This document shows positions 8,510-19,309 of a DNA stretch of 34,227 nucleotides, piece after piece (the first letter of the stretch is position 1; every line of letters begins with the position of its first letter). Below the pieces are notes generated by a model that saw only the letters and a list, made by a program, of their open reading frames with translations, searched no databases and was not told where the DNA came from. Both the position numbers and the translations under genes were made by a program. Source of the stretch: Altererythrobacter sp. (GTDB lineage Bacteria; Pseudomonadota; Alphaproteobacteria; Sphingomonadales; Sphingomonadaceae); the NCBI GenBank assembly GCA_031178065.1, contig JAPSJS010000036.1, positions 1 through 34,227 of the forward strand. Reading direction: 5' to 3'.

Positions 8510-9625
8510 CTAACTCAATCGACTGCGCGGCGCCCGGTTGTTCCAGCGGTTCACCATCATCAGCGTGCCGATGCAGATCATGTTCGTCATCATCGACGAT
8601 CCGCCATGGCTCATGAAGGGCAGGGGGATGCCGACCACTGGGGCGAGGCCCATCACCATCATCAGGTTGATCGCGACGTAGAAGAACATCGTCGCCACCA
8701 TGCCCGAAGCGAGCAGGGTGGCGAAGCGGTCGTGCGACTTGCGCGCCACGCTCAGGCCCCAGCGCATGATGAGGCCGTAGATCAGGATTACAGCGAGCCC
8801 GCCGAGGAGACCCCACTCCTCCGCCATGGTGGCGAAGACGAAATCGGTATGCGGTTCGGGCAAGTAGTTGAGATGGCTTTGCGAGCCTTCGTTGAATCCC
8901 TTGCCGAACAGTCCGCCCGATCCGATCGCGATCTTGGACTGCGTAATGTGATAGCCTGCGCCGAGCGGATCGCTCTCCGGATCTAGGAAGGTCGTCACGC
9001 GGCGTTGCTGATAGTCATGCAGCCCGAAGAAGTAGGCGAGCGGGGCGATCACCAGGGCGGCCACGCCCGCCGTCACGAACCAGCGCAGCGGCAGGCCTGC
9101 GAGGAACATCACCGTGGCGCCGCCGAAGCCGATCGCCAATGCTGTACCGAGGTCCGGCTGCAGCAGTACGAGGCCCATCGGAATCGCGACCAGCACGGCC
9201 GCGGGCACGAGTGCGCGCCACGACATGGTCATCCCCGGGGGGAGGCCGCTGTAGAACTTCGCGAGGACAAGGATGATCGCCGGCTTCATCAGCTCCGAGG
9301 GCTGCAGTTGAACGACCCCGAGATTGAGCCAGCGCTGGCTGCCGCCACCTACGAAGCCGATCGCCTCCACCGCCAACAGAAGGACCAGGAGGACAGCGTA
9401 GATCGGATAGGCGGCGAAGCGCACGAACTCGCGCCCGAACAGCGTCATCACCGAGGCCATGACGAGGAAGAGGAGGAAGCGCAGAAGGTGCGAGGTCGCG
9501 AAGGGCTCCCAGTTTCCCCCGGCCGCGGAAAACAGAACCATGGCGCCGAATCCGACCAGCGCGATCAGCGGGAACAGCATCGACCAAGGCTGGCGGGCGA
9601 TGGGGGCGGGAACCACGGAGTTCAT
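8510..9625 (-). CDS. rodA: Rod-shape SEDS peptidoglycan glycosyltransferase RodA
   Basis: Polymerises lipid II glycan strands during cell elongation, paired with PBP2 in the inner membrane. The 371-residue polytopic protein carries SEDS signatures: LQPSELMKPA, LLQPDLGTALAIG, FLDPESDPLGAGYHI, YLPEPHTDFVFA (containing the conserved catalytic Asp of the extracellular loop) and IPLPFMSHGGSSMM near the end. The ATG at 9625 overlaps the mrdA stop as ATGA, so the pair is translationally coupled. It is the last gene of the mreBCD-mrdA-rodA operon. The stop is followed within 100 bases by tRNA-Lys on the same strand. Confidence 0.97.
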   Translation of the reverse strand: MNSVVPAPIARQPWSMLFPLIALVGFGAMVLFSAAGGNWEPFATSHLLRFLLFLVMASVMTLFGREFVRFAAYPIYAVLLVLLLAVEAIGFVGGGSQRWLNLGVVQLQPSELMKPAIILVLAKFYSGLPPGMTMSWRALVPAAVLVAIPMGLVLLQPDLGTALAIGFGGATVMFLAGLPLRWFVTAGVAALVIAPLAYFFGLHDYQQRRVTTFLDPESDPLGAGYHITQSKIAIGSGGLFGKGFNEGSQSHLNYLPEPHTDFVFATMAEEWGLLGGLAVILIYGLIMRWGLSVARKSHDRFATLLASGMVATMFFYVAINLMMVMGLAPVVGIPLPFMSHGGSSMMTNMICIGTLMMVNRWNNRAPRSRLS

Positions 9626-11664
9626 TCGGCCACGTCCGAACGGTTGATGGCGGCGTCGGTCGCCTCGGTGACCGGGACCATTGCAGCGGCGCGGGCCTCC
9701 GCGTCGACGCTGGCGAAGATCTCCTCGTCACGCCGCGGGGCGGGCGGCACGGCTTCGCCCGTCTGTGCGGCATAGGCGGCGTAGCGGGCGGCGAGCCGTT
9801 CTTGCGCATTGCCCCCCCATTGTTTCTCCAGCGCGTGCAGGGCCTCCATTCCCTTTCGCGGGTCGAACAGGAATGTCGTCACGTCCCGGGCAATGGGGTA
9901 AGCCGAGCTGGACCCGCCGCCGTGTTCGATCACCACCGCGCCCGCGTAGCGCGGGTTGTCGTAGGGCGCGAAGAAGATGAACAGCCCGTGGTCGCGATAT
10001 TTCCACGGGCCGGAGGTGCCGTCGGAGACCGAGAGCGAGACGACCTGAGCGGTGCCGGTCTTGCCCGCCATCAGCACGTCTTCAAGGGGCAACCGTGCCC
10101 GACCGGCAGTGCCGGGCCCGTTGATTACATCGCTCATGGCCTGACGCACCAGTGCCACGTGCTCGGGGGCGAAGTCGGCCGGGGGGAACTGCCCTTTGGA
10201 TTCGCCGAACAGCAGATGCGGCTCGACGTGTCGCCCGCTCGCCAGCCGCGAGGCCATGACCGCGAGCTGGAGCGGGTTTGCCAGCATGTAGCCCTGACCG
10301 ATCGTGGCGTTGACCGTGTCGTAGGCCTGCCACTTCGTTCCGTACTTCTCCAGCTTCCACGCGGGGTCGGGCACTGTGCCGTAGAACTGACTGAGCACCG
10401 GCAGATCGAATTCCTGCCCCATGCCGCAGCGGCGCGCCATCGCGGCGATCGGATCCATCCCGATGCGCTGGGCGAGGTGGTAGAAATAGACGTCGCAGCT
10501 CTGGTAGATGCCCTTCGCCATGTTCACCTGGCCGTGACCGCGGCGCTGCCAGCAGTGGAACACACGGTTGCCTACCCGCAAGCCGCCCCCGCAGTAGACG
10601 GTCTCTTCAGGGTCGACCCCTTCACGCAAGAGCGCCATCGACACCATCGGCTTCACGGTCGATCCGGGCGGGTAGAGCCCCTTCAGCACCTTGTTGCGCA
10701 GCGGCACCCGCTCGTCATCGCGCAGCATGGCATATTCGACGCGGCCAATGCCGTCGGAGAAGCTGTTCGGGTCGAAGCTGGGCATCGAAGCCATGCACAG
10801 CACGTCGCCGGTGCGGCAATCCATTACCACGACGGAGCCCGACTCCGGGCCGATGCGGCGCGCCGCATAGTCCTGCAGCGGGCCGTCGATCGTCAGCTTG
10901 ACCGGTTTGCCTTGAATGTCGTCGCGCGTCTCAAGGTCGCGCACGATGCGGCCGGTGGCGGTCACCTCCACGCGCCGGGCGCCGGGCACGCCGCGAAGCC
11001 GCTGTTCGAACTGCTTCTCCAGTCCGTCCTTGCCGATCTTGTACCCGGGCGTGATCAGCAGCGGATTGCGGTCCTTCTCGTACTCTTCGGCTGAGGCAGG
11101 GCCGACGTAGCCGATCAGGTGTCCGATCGACGGGCCCGTGGGATAGTAGCGCGAATAGCCGCGCTGCGGCACGACGCCGGGAAGATTCGGCAGGCGTACG
11201 CTCAGCGCAGCGAACTGCTCGTAGGAAAGGCCGCTAGCGACCTCAACAGGGCGAAAACCACGCGTCCGGCTGATCCGTTCGCGCAGGTCTGCCATCGCCG
11301 CCTGATCGAGGTTCAGCACCTCGCGCAGGACCTCCATCTGCTGTTCGGGACGATTCATCCGCTCAGGGATCACATCGACGCGGAAGTCGGCGCGGTTAGA
11401 CGCGAGCGGCGCGCCGCTGCGGTCGACGATCCATCCGCGGCGGGGTGGAATCAACGACAGGTTGACGCGGTTGCTTTCCGCTTCCGTCTCGTACTTCTCG
11501 TTCTCGGCAATCGCGAGATAGCTCATCCGGCCGGCGAGCAGCAGGCCGATGCTTACGCCGACGCCCGCCACGACGAAGCTACGCCGATCGTAGGTGTTTT
11601 CGAGTGTGGCGGAGGTGATCTGGACCTGCGGACCTTTGCGGAACAGCGGTTTCCTGCGGAACAT
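9622..11664 (-). CDS. mrdA: Penicillin-binding protein 2, elongation transpeptidase
   Basis: A class B PBP that cross-links peptidoglycan during elongation and activates RodA. The 680-residue protein has one N-terminal transmembrane helix (about residues 30-50) followed by the pedestal with RRGWIVDRSGAPLASNRADF. The transpeptidase domain carries PPGSTVKP with nucleophile Ser335, the SCD triad (Ser389) and MAGKTGTAQ with Lys535. The C-terminus extends about 50 residues past the domain and is alanine- and acid-rich. The ATG at 11664 shares one base with the mreD stop (TGATG); the longer frame to 11928 is only overlap with mreD. It overlaps rodA by ATGA. Confidence 0.97.
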   Translation of the reverse strand: MFRRKPLFRKGPQVQITSATLENTYDRRSFVVAGVGVSIGLLLAGRMSYLAIAENEKYETEAESNRVNLSLIPPRRGWIVDRSGAPLASNRADFRVDVIPERMNRPEQQMEVLREVLNLDQAAMADLRERISRTRGFRPVEVASGLSYEQFAALSVRLPNLPGVVPQRGYSRYYPTGPSIGHLIGYVGPASAEEYEKDRNPLLITPGYKIGKDGLEKQFEQRLRGVPGARRVEVTATGRIVRDLETRDDIQGKPVKLTIDGPLQDYAARRIGPESGSVVVMDCRTGDVLCMASMPSFDPNSFSDGIGRVEYAMLRDDERVPLRNKVLKGLYPPGSTVKPMVSMALLREGVDPEETVYCGGGLRVGNRVFHCWQRRGHGQVNMAKGIYQSCDVYFYHLAQRIGMDPIAAMARRCGMGQEFDLPVLSQFYGTVPDPAWKLEKYGTKWQAYDTVNATIGQGYMLANPLQLAVMASRLASGRHVEPHLLFGESKGQFPPADFAPEHVALVRQAMSDVINGPGTAGRARLPLEDVLMAGKTGTAQVVSLSVSDGTSGPWKYRDHGLFIFFAPYDNPRYAGAVVIEHGGGSSSAYPIARDVTTFLFDPRKGMEALHALEKQWGGNAQERLAARYAAYAAQTGEAVPPAPRRDEEIFASVDAEARAAAMVPVTEATDAAINRSDVAE

Positions 11665-12218
11665 CAGCCGAGAATCCGAACGCGCAGCAGCCTGAACCGA
11701 TCGAGAGTGGAGACCATTCGTGCGATAATGGGATAGAGCATCAGCGACAGCAAGACCTGAGGAACGAGGGCCGCGAACAAGGGCACGCCGAGCGAGGCGC
11801 CCGACAGGCACGCCGCCGCGACGATGCTGCAGGCGACTATCCCCACCGCGATCAACCAGTCCTGCACGAAGCTGCGCCATGGGAAACGCGTTTCGACCGC
11901 CTCGATTACGATCATCGCCAGCGACCACAGCAGAATCCCGCTGCCGAACGGCTGACCGCTGAAGAGGTCGTTGAACATGCCAAGCGGAAACCCGGCCCAG
12001 ACGGGCAGCAGCCCTGGCCTCACGAGCCGCCAGGCAAGCATCGCCATCAGTCCGATCGGTGGCAGGATCGGCGCGGCCGACGCGATCGGAAATACGGGGA
12101 GGAGGCTGGCGAACAGGATCGTTGTCCAGGGCACGGCATAGGCGAGAAGCGGCGAATGCGCGCGATTAATCCGCGAGCCGTAGGCATCCCGCCGCGATCT
12201 CGGATCGGCCCGTTCCAT
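11664..12218 (-). CDS. mreD: Rod shape-determining protein MreD
   Basis: An inner-membrane component of the elongasome that bridges MreC and the RodA/PBP2 pair. The 184-residue protein has a charged N-terminus of about 20 residues and roughly five or six hydrophobic helices, including WAGFPLGMFNDLFSGQPFGS, the conserved MreD loop. Its start shares one base with the mreC stop (TGATG at 12216-12220), and its stop shares one base with mrdA. The assignment rests on this loop, the topology and strict operon position. Confidence 0.94.
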   Translation of the reverse strand: MERADPRSRRDAYGSRINRAHSPLLAYAVPWTTILFASLLPVFPIASAAPILPPIGLMAMLAWRLVRPGLLPVWAGFPLGMFNDLFSGQPFGSGILLWSLAMIVIEAVETRFPWRSFVQDWLIAVGIVACSIVAAACLSGASLGVPLFAALVPQVLLSLMLYPIIARMVSTLDRFRLLRVRILG

Positions 12219-13120
12219 CAGGCCCCATCCGCGTCCGCGACGGATTGCTCGACCGGGGTTTCGGCAGCTCTGATCGCCTGCGGCTGCCAGATTTCCTCGA
12301 TCGCCACGTAGTCGGTCGCCGCAGGATCGCTGATGATCCGCGCGAGCGCGCCGTCTCCCGTCTTCTCGGCGACGATGGCGACTGCGGTGCCGGGTCGATA
12401 ATACCCTCCGGCGCCGCTGGTCACGAAGATATCACCTTTCTCGAGCGGGTTGACGCCGAGGTTGATCAGGCGAATCCGCAGCATGCTGTCGCCGCGGCCC
12501 TCGGCGTAAGCCACGACATTGCTGTCGGAGAGCCGGACGGGCAGGACGCTCTGGCTATCGGTGAGCAGCAGCACGCGCGAGCTGTGCCGCCCGACTTCGA
12601 GCACACGGCCGACGACGCCGCGCGGGCTGCGCACCGGCATGCCAACCCTGACACCGTCCGCACTGCCGGCGCCGAGATAGGCAAAGCGCCGCGCGCTGGC
12701 CGAACTCGACCCGATCAGCCGTGCGACGGCAACCGGCTTCGTTTCTTGCTGATCGAGGCCGAGCAGCGCCTTCAGGCGCGCGTTCTCGCGCTTGATCGCC
12801 TCCGCCTCCGCCAGGCGGATACGGGCGAGCTCGACTTCCTGCTTCAGCTCGGCATTTTGGCTTCCCGCGCGCAGATAGCCGCGGATCGCCTCGATCAGAT
12901 TCTGACTTTCGGCCCGAACTTCCGCGCTGGCTTCTGCGGCGGGGGCCACTGCGTCCTGCGCAACCGTGCGCGGGCCGTTGAAGCTGGCGGGCCGCCAGAG
13001 CGAGAGAGCGAGCAGGATGGCGCCGATCAGCGCACCGACCCCGGCAATCACGTAGCCGGTGAAAACCCCGTATTGCGCCCTGCGCGAATAGCTCGAGCGC
13101 CGTGACGAAGGCGGCGCCAT
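12218..13120 (-). CDS. mreC: Rod shape-determining protein MreC
   Basis: A periplasmic elongasome scaffold anchored by a single N-terminal helix (about residues 18-42). The 300-residue protein then has a coiled coil (about 70-120: SQNAELKQEVELARIRLAEA) and the two-beta-barrel MreC core, with RGVVGRVLEVGRHSSRVLLLTD and GDIFVTSGAGGYYRPGTAVA. The alanine-rich acidic tail is short. The ATG at 13120 has GGGGAGAG six bases upstream and follows the mreB stop by ten bases. Confidence 0.96.
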   Translation of the reverse strand: MAPPSSRRSSYSRRAQYGVFTGYVIAGVGALIGAILLALSLWRPASFNGPRTVAQDAVAPAAEASAEVRAESQNLIEAIRGYLRAGSQNAELKQEVELARIRLAEAEAIKRENARLKALLGLDQQETKPVAVARLIGSSSASARRFAYLGAGSADGVRVGMPVRSPRGVVGRVLEVGRHSSRVLLLTDSQSVLPVRLSDSNVVAYAEGRGDSMLRIRLINLGVNPLEKGDIFVTSGAGGYYRPGTAVAIVAEKTGDGALARIISDPAATDYVAIEEIWQPQAIRAAETPVEQSVADADGA

Positions 13121-13130
13121 ATCTCTCCCC

Positions 13131-16695
<3,565 letters not shown>

Positions 16696-16699
16696 GCCG

Positions 16700-17164
16700 C
16701 TAGTCCCCGATCGGCGCGTCGGGGTCGCGCACGCTGATCAGGCCGTTGGAGGTCATCTCGAGAACCGGCGTGTCGTCCTGATTGAAGACCCGGATCCGTG
16801 ACTTGAACAGGCCCATGTCGCGCCGCGACTTGCTGCGGCGCTTCTCGATCACTTCGGTTTCGCACCGCAGCGTGTCGCCGGGATAGACAGGCCGCAGCCA
16901 CTTGAGCTGATCGACGCCGGGCGAACCCAGCCCCGCCTGCGTCTGCGATTTCATGTTCTCGACCAGCATCGCCATGGTCATCGCGCAAGTGTGCCATCCG
17001 CTGGCGGAAAGCCGCCCGAAGTGCGTCTTCGCCGCGGCTTCGTCGTCGAGGTGGAACGGCTGGGGATCGTACTTTGAGGCGAAATCGGTCACCTCCTCGC
17101 GCGTGACTTCATAGCGGCCGAAGCTCTGCTTCCCGCCGACTTCGATATCCTCGTAGTAGTTCAT
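16700..17164 (-). CDS. MaoC-like (R)-hydratase/dehydratase family protein
   Basis: A hot-dog fold protein of 154 residues. The hydratase motif is visible as DFASKYDPQPFHLDDEAAAK, supplying the catalytic Asp/His pair, followed by ASGWHTCAMTM and the second-strand region LKWLRPVYPGDTLRCETEV. Such proteins hydrate enoyl-CoA or related acyl substrates; the true substrate is unknown. The ATG at 17164 has GAGGGG about six bases upstream. It lies 92 bases downstream of the Grx-MauE gene on the same strand, and no strong terminator separates them, so it could receive read-through from the MerR-controlled promoter. Confidence 0.9.
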   Translation of the reverse strand: MNYYEDIEVGGKQSFGRYEVTREEVTDFASKYDPQPFHLDDEAAAKTHFGRLSASGWHTCAMTMAMLVENMKSQTQAGLGSPGVDQLKWLRPVYPGDTLRCETEVIEKRRSKSRRDMGLFKSRIRVFNQDDTPVLEMTSNGLISVRDPDAPIGD

Positions 17165-17256
17165 CTCGTCCCCTCAGGCTGAATCGAACGCCGATCGTGT
17201 AACGCATCCGGCGGCCAACGCCATAGAGGGCGAAGCGCGGCTCGCGGCCGAGCGCC

Positions 17257-17997
17257 TCACGGCATAAAGATCATCCAGATCGCCATGCCGATCATGAACA
17301 GGTTCTCGGTCAGCGAAACGAAGCCCAGGGGCACGTTGCTCGATCCGCCAACGCAGGCGCACTTGATCTCGCGCTTCTGCACATAGACGGCGTAGAACAC
17401 GCTGACCGCACCGATCGTGCCGATGAACAGCGCCACGGGGATGGAGAGCCAGTCGAGCGCGTGCGCCGCCATCAGCACGCCGGCGCCGGCCTCCAGGAAG
17501 GGGTAGGCATAGGCGTAAGGCACGAAGCGCTTGGCAAGCAGGTCGTAGCCCAGGAACATGGTCGAGAACTGCTCGACGTCCTGCAGCTTGAGCATCGCGA
17601 GGATCGCCATGGTGAAGGCGACGAACCACTCGGCCGCGCGAATGGTGAAGGGCGAGCCGAACATGAACTGACTGACCGCCATCCCCAGCGCAGCCGCGAT
17701 GACGAACACGGCGATCACCGGCGTATAGCTGGTGGCCCCCTTCTCGGGCAGCGGCTTGCCGAGGAAGGCGCGCAGCTCGGTGTAGCCGCCGATGCGCTTG
17801 CCATCGATGAAGGTCTGCGGAGTGGTCGCGACGTCGTGTTCGCGCTTGAACGCGTCGGTCTCCTCGCGAGTCGTCAGCCAGTTGTCCTCCACCGTGTAGC
17901 CGTGGCGCTTGAGCAGCCACTTCGCTTTCACGCCGTAGGGGCAGATGTGTTTGTCCATCACCATGCGATGGAGGCGGGCGGTCTTGTTTCCAGTCAT
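17257..17997 (-). CDS. Glutaredoxin domain fused to MauE-like four/five-TM domain
   Basis: A 246-residue membrane protein with two parts. Residues 10-80 are a glutaredoxin fold: HICPYGVKAK holds a single active-site cysteine (Cys19, CPYG), TTPQTFIDGKRIGGYTEL holds the cis-Pro60 loop. Residues about 90-246 form a MauE/DoxX-like membrane domain with four or five helices. A CAC pair (Cys213, Cys215) lies just before the last helix (KREIKCACVGGSSNVPL). Likely role: thiol transfer or thiophilic metal handling across the inner membrane; this is inference. ATG at 17997 is chosen over ATG at 18009 because the latter lies inside the -10 element. The predicted transcript starts about two bases before the ATG, so it would be essentially leaderless. 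Confidence 0.85.
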   Translation of the reverse strand: MTGNKTARLHRMVMDKHICPYGVKAKWLLKRHGYTVEDNWLTTREETDAFKREHDVATTPQTFIDGKRIGGYTELRAFLGKPLPEKGATSYTPVIAVFVIAAALGMAVSQFMFGSPFTIRAAEWFVAFTMAILAMLKLQDVEQFSTMFLGYDLLAKRFVPYAYAYPFLEAGAGVLMAAHALDWLSIPVALFIGTIGAVSVFYAVYVQKREIKCACVGGSSNVPLGFVSLTENLFMIGMAIWMIFMP

Positions 17998-18005
17998 GAA
18001 AGCAC

Positions 18006-18036
18006 CCATAACCTCCGTACTATGGTACGGAGTCAA
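18006..18036 (-). promoter_or_regulatory. MerR-type promoter and operator between Grx-MauE and merR
   Basis: On the minus strand: -35 TTGACT (18036-18031), a 19-base spacer, and -10 TTATGG (18011-18006). Inside the spacer lies a perfect inverted repeat CTCCGTAC-N4-GTACGGAG (18013-18032). The overlong 19-base spacer and the CCGTAC-N4-GTACGG core match the classical mercury-resistance merT promoter and operator. One operator lies between the two divergent genes and overlaps the merR ribosome binding site (GGAG, 18029-18032). Confidence 0.88.
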
Positions 18037-18038
18037 GC

Positions 18039-18425
18039 ATGAAAGCGATGCGCATCTCGGATCTCGCAAAGGCCGGCGGTGTCGGGGTGGAGACCGTGCG
18101 CTTCTATCAGCGCAAGGGGCTGCTGCAGGTTCCGCGCGGCGATGCGCCCGGCGGGCGGCACTACGGCCCCGACGACCTGCGCCGCCTGCGCTACGTCAAG
18201 CAGGCGCAGACCGCGGGGTTCACGTTGGCGGAGATTGCCGAGTTGATCGATCTCGATCGCACCGATGACCGCCCCCGCGCCCGGGACATGGCCCGGGAGC
18301 GAATCGCCGCCCTGGACGAGCAGATCGCGCAGCTCACCGCTGCACGCGCGTCGCTCGCGAAGCTCGCGTCCGACTGTGCGAAGGGCGGGGAGGGGCCCTG
18401 TCCGATCCTGGCGGCGTTCGCCTAG
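18039..18425 (+). CDS. MerR-family metal/thiol-responsive regulator
   Basis: A 128-residue regulator that would bind the operator immediately upstream and untwist the overlong promoter spacer when activated. The winged helix-turn-helix is close to mercury MerR (VETVRFYQRKGLL at 17-29, RHYGPDDLRRLRYVKQAQ), followed by FTLAEIAELI and the antiparallel dimer helix (about 81-108). Cys113 and Cys121 (SDC...GPCPILAAF) match MerR Cys117 and Cys126 in position, but MerR Cys82 is replaced by Arg78. The inducer may therefore not be Hg(II). ATG at 18039 has GGAG six bases upstream; ATG at 18048 is an alternative. Its TAG shares a CCTAGG palindrome with the convergent DUF1206 stop. Confidence 0.93.
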   Translation: MKAMRISDLAKAGGVGVETVRFYQRKGLLQVPRGDAPGGRHYGPDDLRRLRYVKQAQTAGFTLAEIAELIDLDRTDDRPRARDMARERIAALDEQIAQLTAARASLAKLASDCAKGGEGPCPILAAFA

Positions 18426-19225
18426 GTGCGAAAGCTCGGCTGCAGTCCCTGCGACCCGAGATCCGGGATGATCCGGTAGCGCGCCAGCACGAGGCTGAAT
18501 GCCCCGAACAGCATCAGACCGGCGGCGACCAGCGTGTAGAGCGCGCCCATGTCCCGCAGCGAGAGTATCGCTTCGCCGAGCCCCTTGATCTGGCTTTCCT
18601 GCGCGAACCAGGCGCCCTGAACCATCGACCAGCCGATGATCGCGAAGACGATCGCACGCGCGGCGTGTCCGATCCGGCCCACGGTGCGCACGCCGGCCGG
18701 GGCGCGGCCGCTGATCCGGTGCATGAACTCGCAGGTCCAGGCCTTCTTGCCCTGCATGAAGCCGGCCACCAGAAATCCGAGCCCCACCGCCCCGATGAGT
18801 ACCGAGCCGAGCTCCATCGACAGCACGGAGCCGGCCATCTCCTCCCCGCTCGAGCCGCCGCCCGAACTCTGCTGCGCGCCGCTGGCGAACTGATAGCAGG
18901 CATAAGCGAGAAAGGCGTGTGCCACACCGCTCGCGGCGTCGCCGATGCGTTTCAGGCCGCCGGAGGTGTCGTTGCCGCGGTGCTGGATATCGGCGAAAGC
19001 GGAGAGGAACTTGAACGCGGCGTAGCCGAGCAGGCCCAGGGCCATGATCCATAGCAGCGGCGTGCCGAAGGGCACTCCCTGGATATAGTCGAATACGGCC
19101 GACTGGCCGTTCTCCGCCTCGCCCGCGGTTCCGAGCGCGATATAGCCGAGCAGAAGATAGACCACCCCTCGCGCCGCGAAGCCAAGGCGAACGAGCCAGC
19201 GGAACTTCTCGGATTTGTCGACCAT
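18422..19225 (-). CDS. DUF1206 family membrane protein
   Basis: A 267-residue polytopic protein made of three repeats, each with two hydrophobic helices. Repeat starts are visible as LVRLGFAARGVVYLLLGYIA (about 11), the GDAASGVAHAFLAYACYQFA segment (about 95) and TVGRIGHAARAIVFAIIGWS (about 181). The recurring G-x-ARG/H-V-Y/F pattern is characteristic of DUF1206. Function is unknown. A glycine-serine linker (SSGGGSSGEE) separates repeats 2a and 2b. ATG at 19225 has GGGGAGAG upstream. It is convergent with merR and the stops overlap. Confidence 0.9.
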   Translation of the reverse strand: MVDKSEKFRWLVRLGFAARGVVYLLLGYIALGTAGEAENGQSAVFDYIQGVPFGTPLLWIMALGLLGYAAFKFLSAFADIQHRGNDTSGGLKRIGDAASGVAHAFLAYACYQFASGAQQSSGGGSSGEEMAGSVLSMELGSVLIGAVGLGFLVAGFMQGKKAWTCEFMHRISGRAPAGVRTVGRIGHAARAIVFAIIGWSMVQGAWFAQESQIKGLGEAILSLRDMGALYTLVAAGLMLFGAFSLVLARYRIIPDLGSQGLQPSFRT

Positions 19226-19309
19226 TCGCTCTCCCCTTGAAATTCCTGGCGAAACGGGCGGGGAGGGAATTGGTGCCCGGCGTAGGCCGGCGGCCCACGC
19301 GTGAGGCGT

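Noticed and set aside
17165-17256. A terminator between Grx-MauE and the MaoC gene
   Set aside because: Only a weak GCTCG/CGAGC stem without a T-tract is present.
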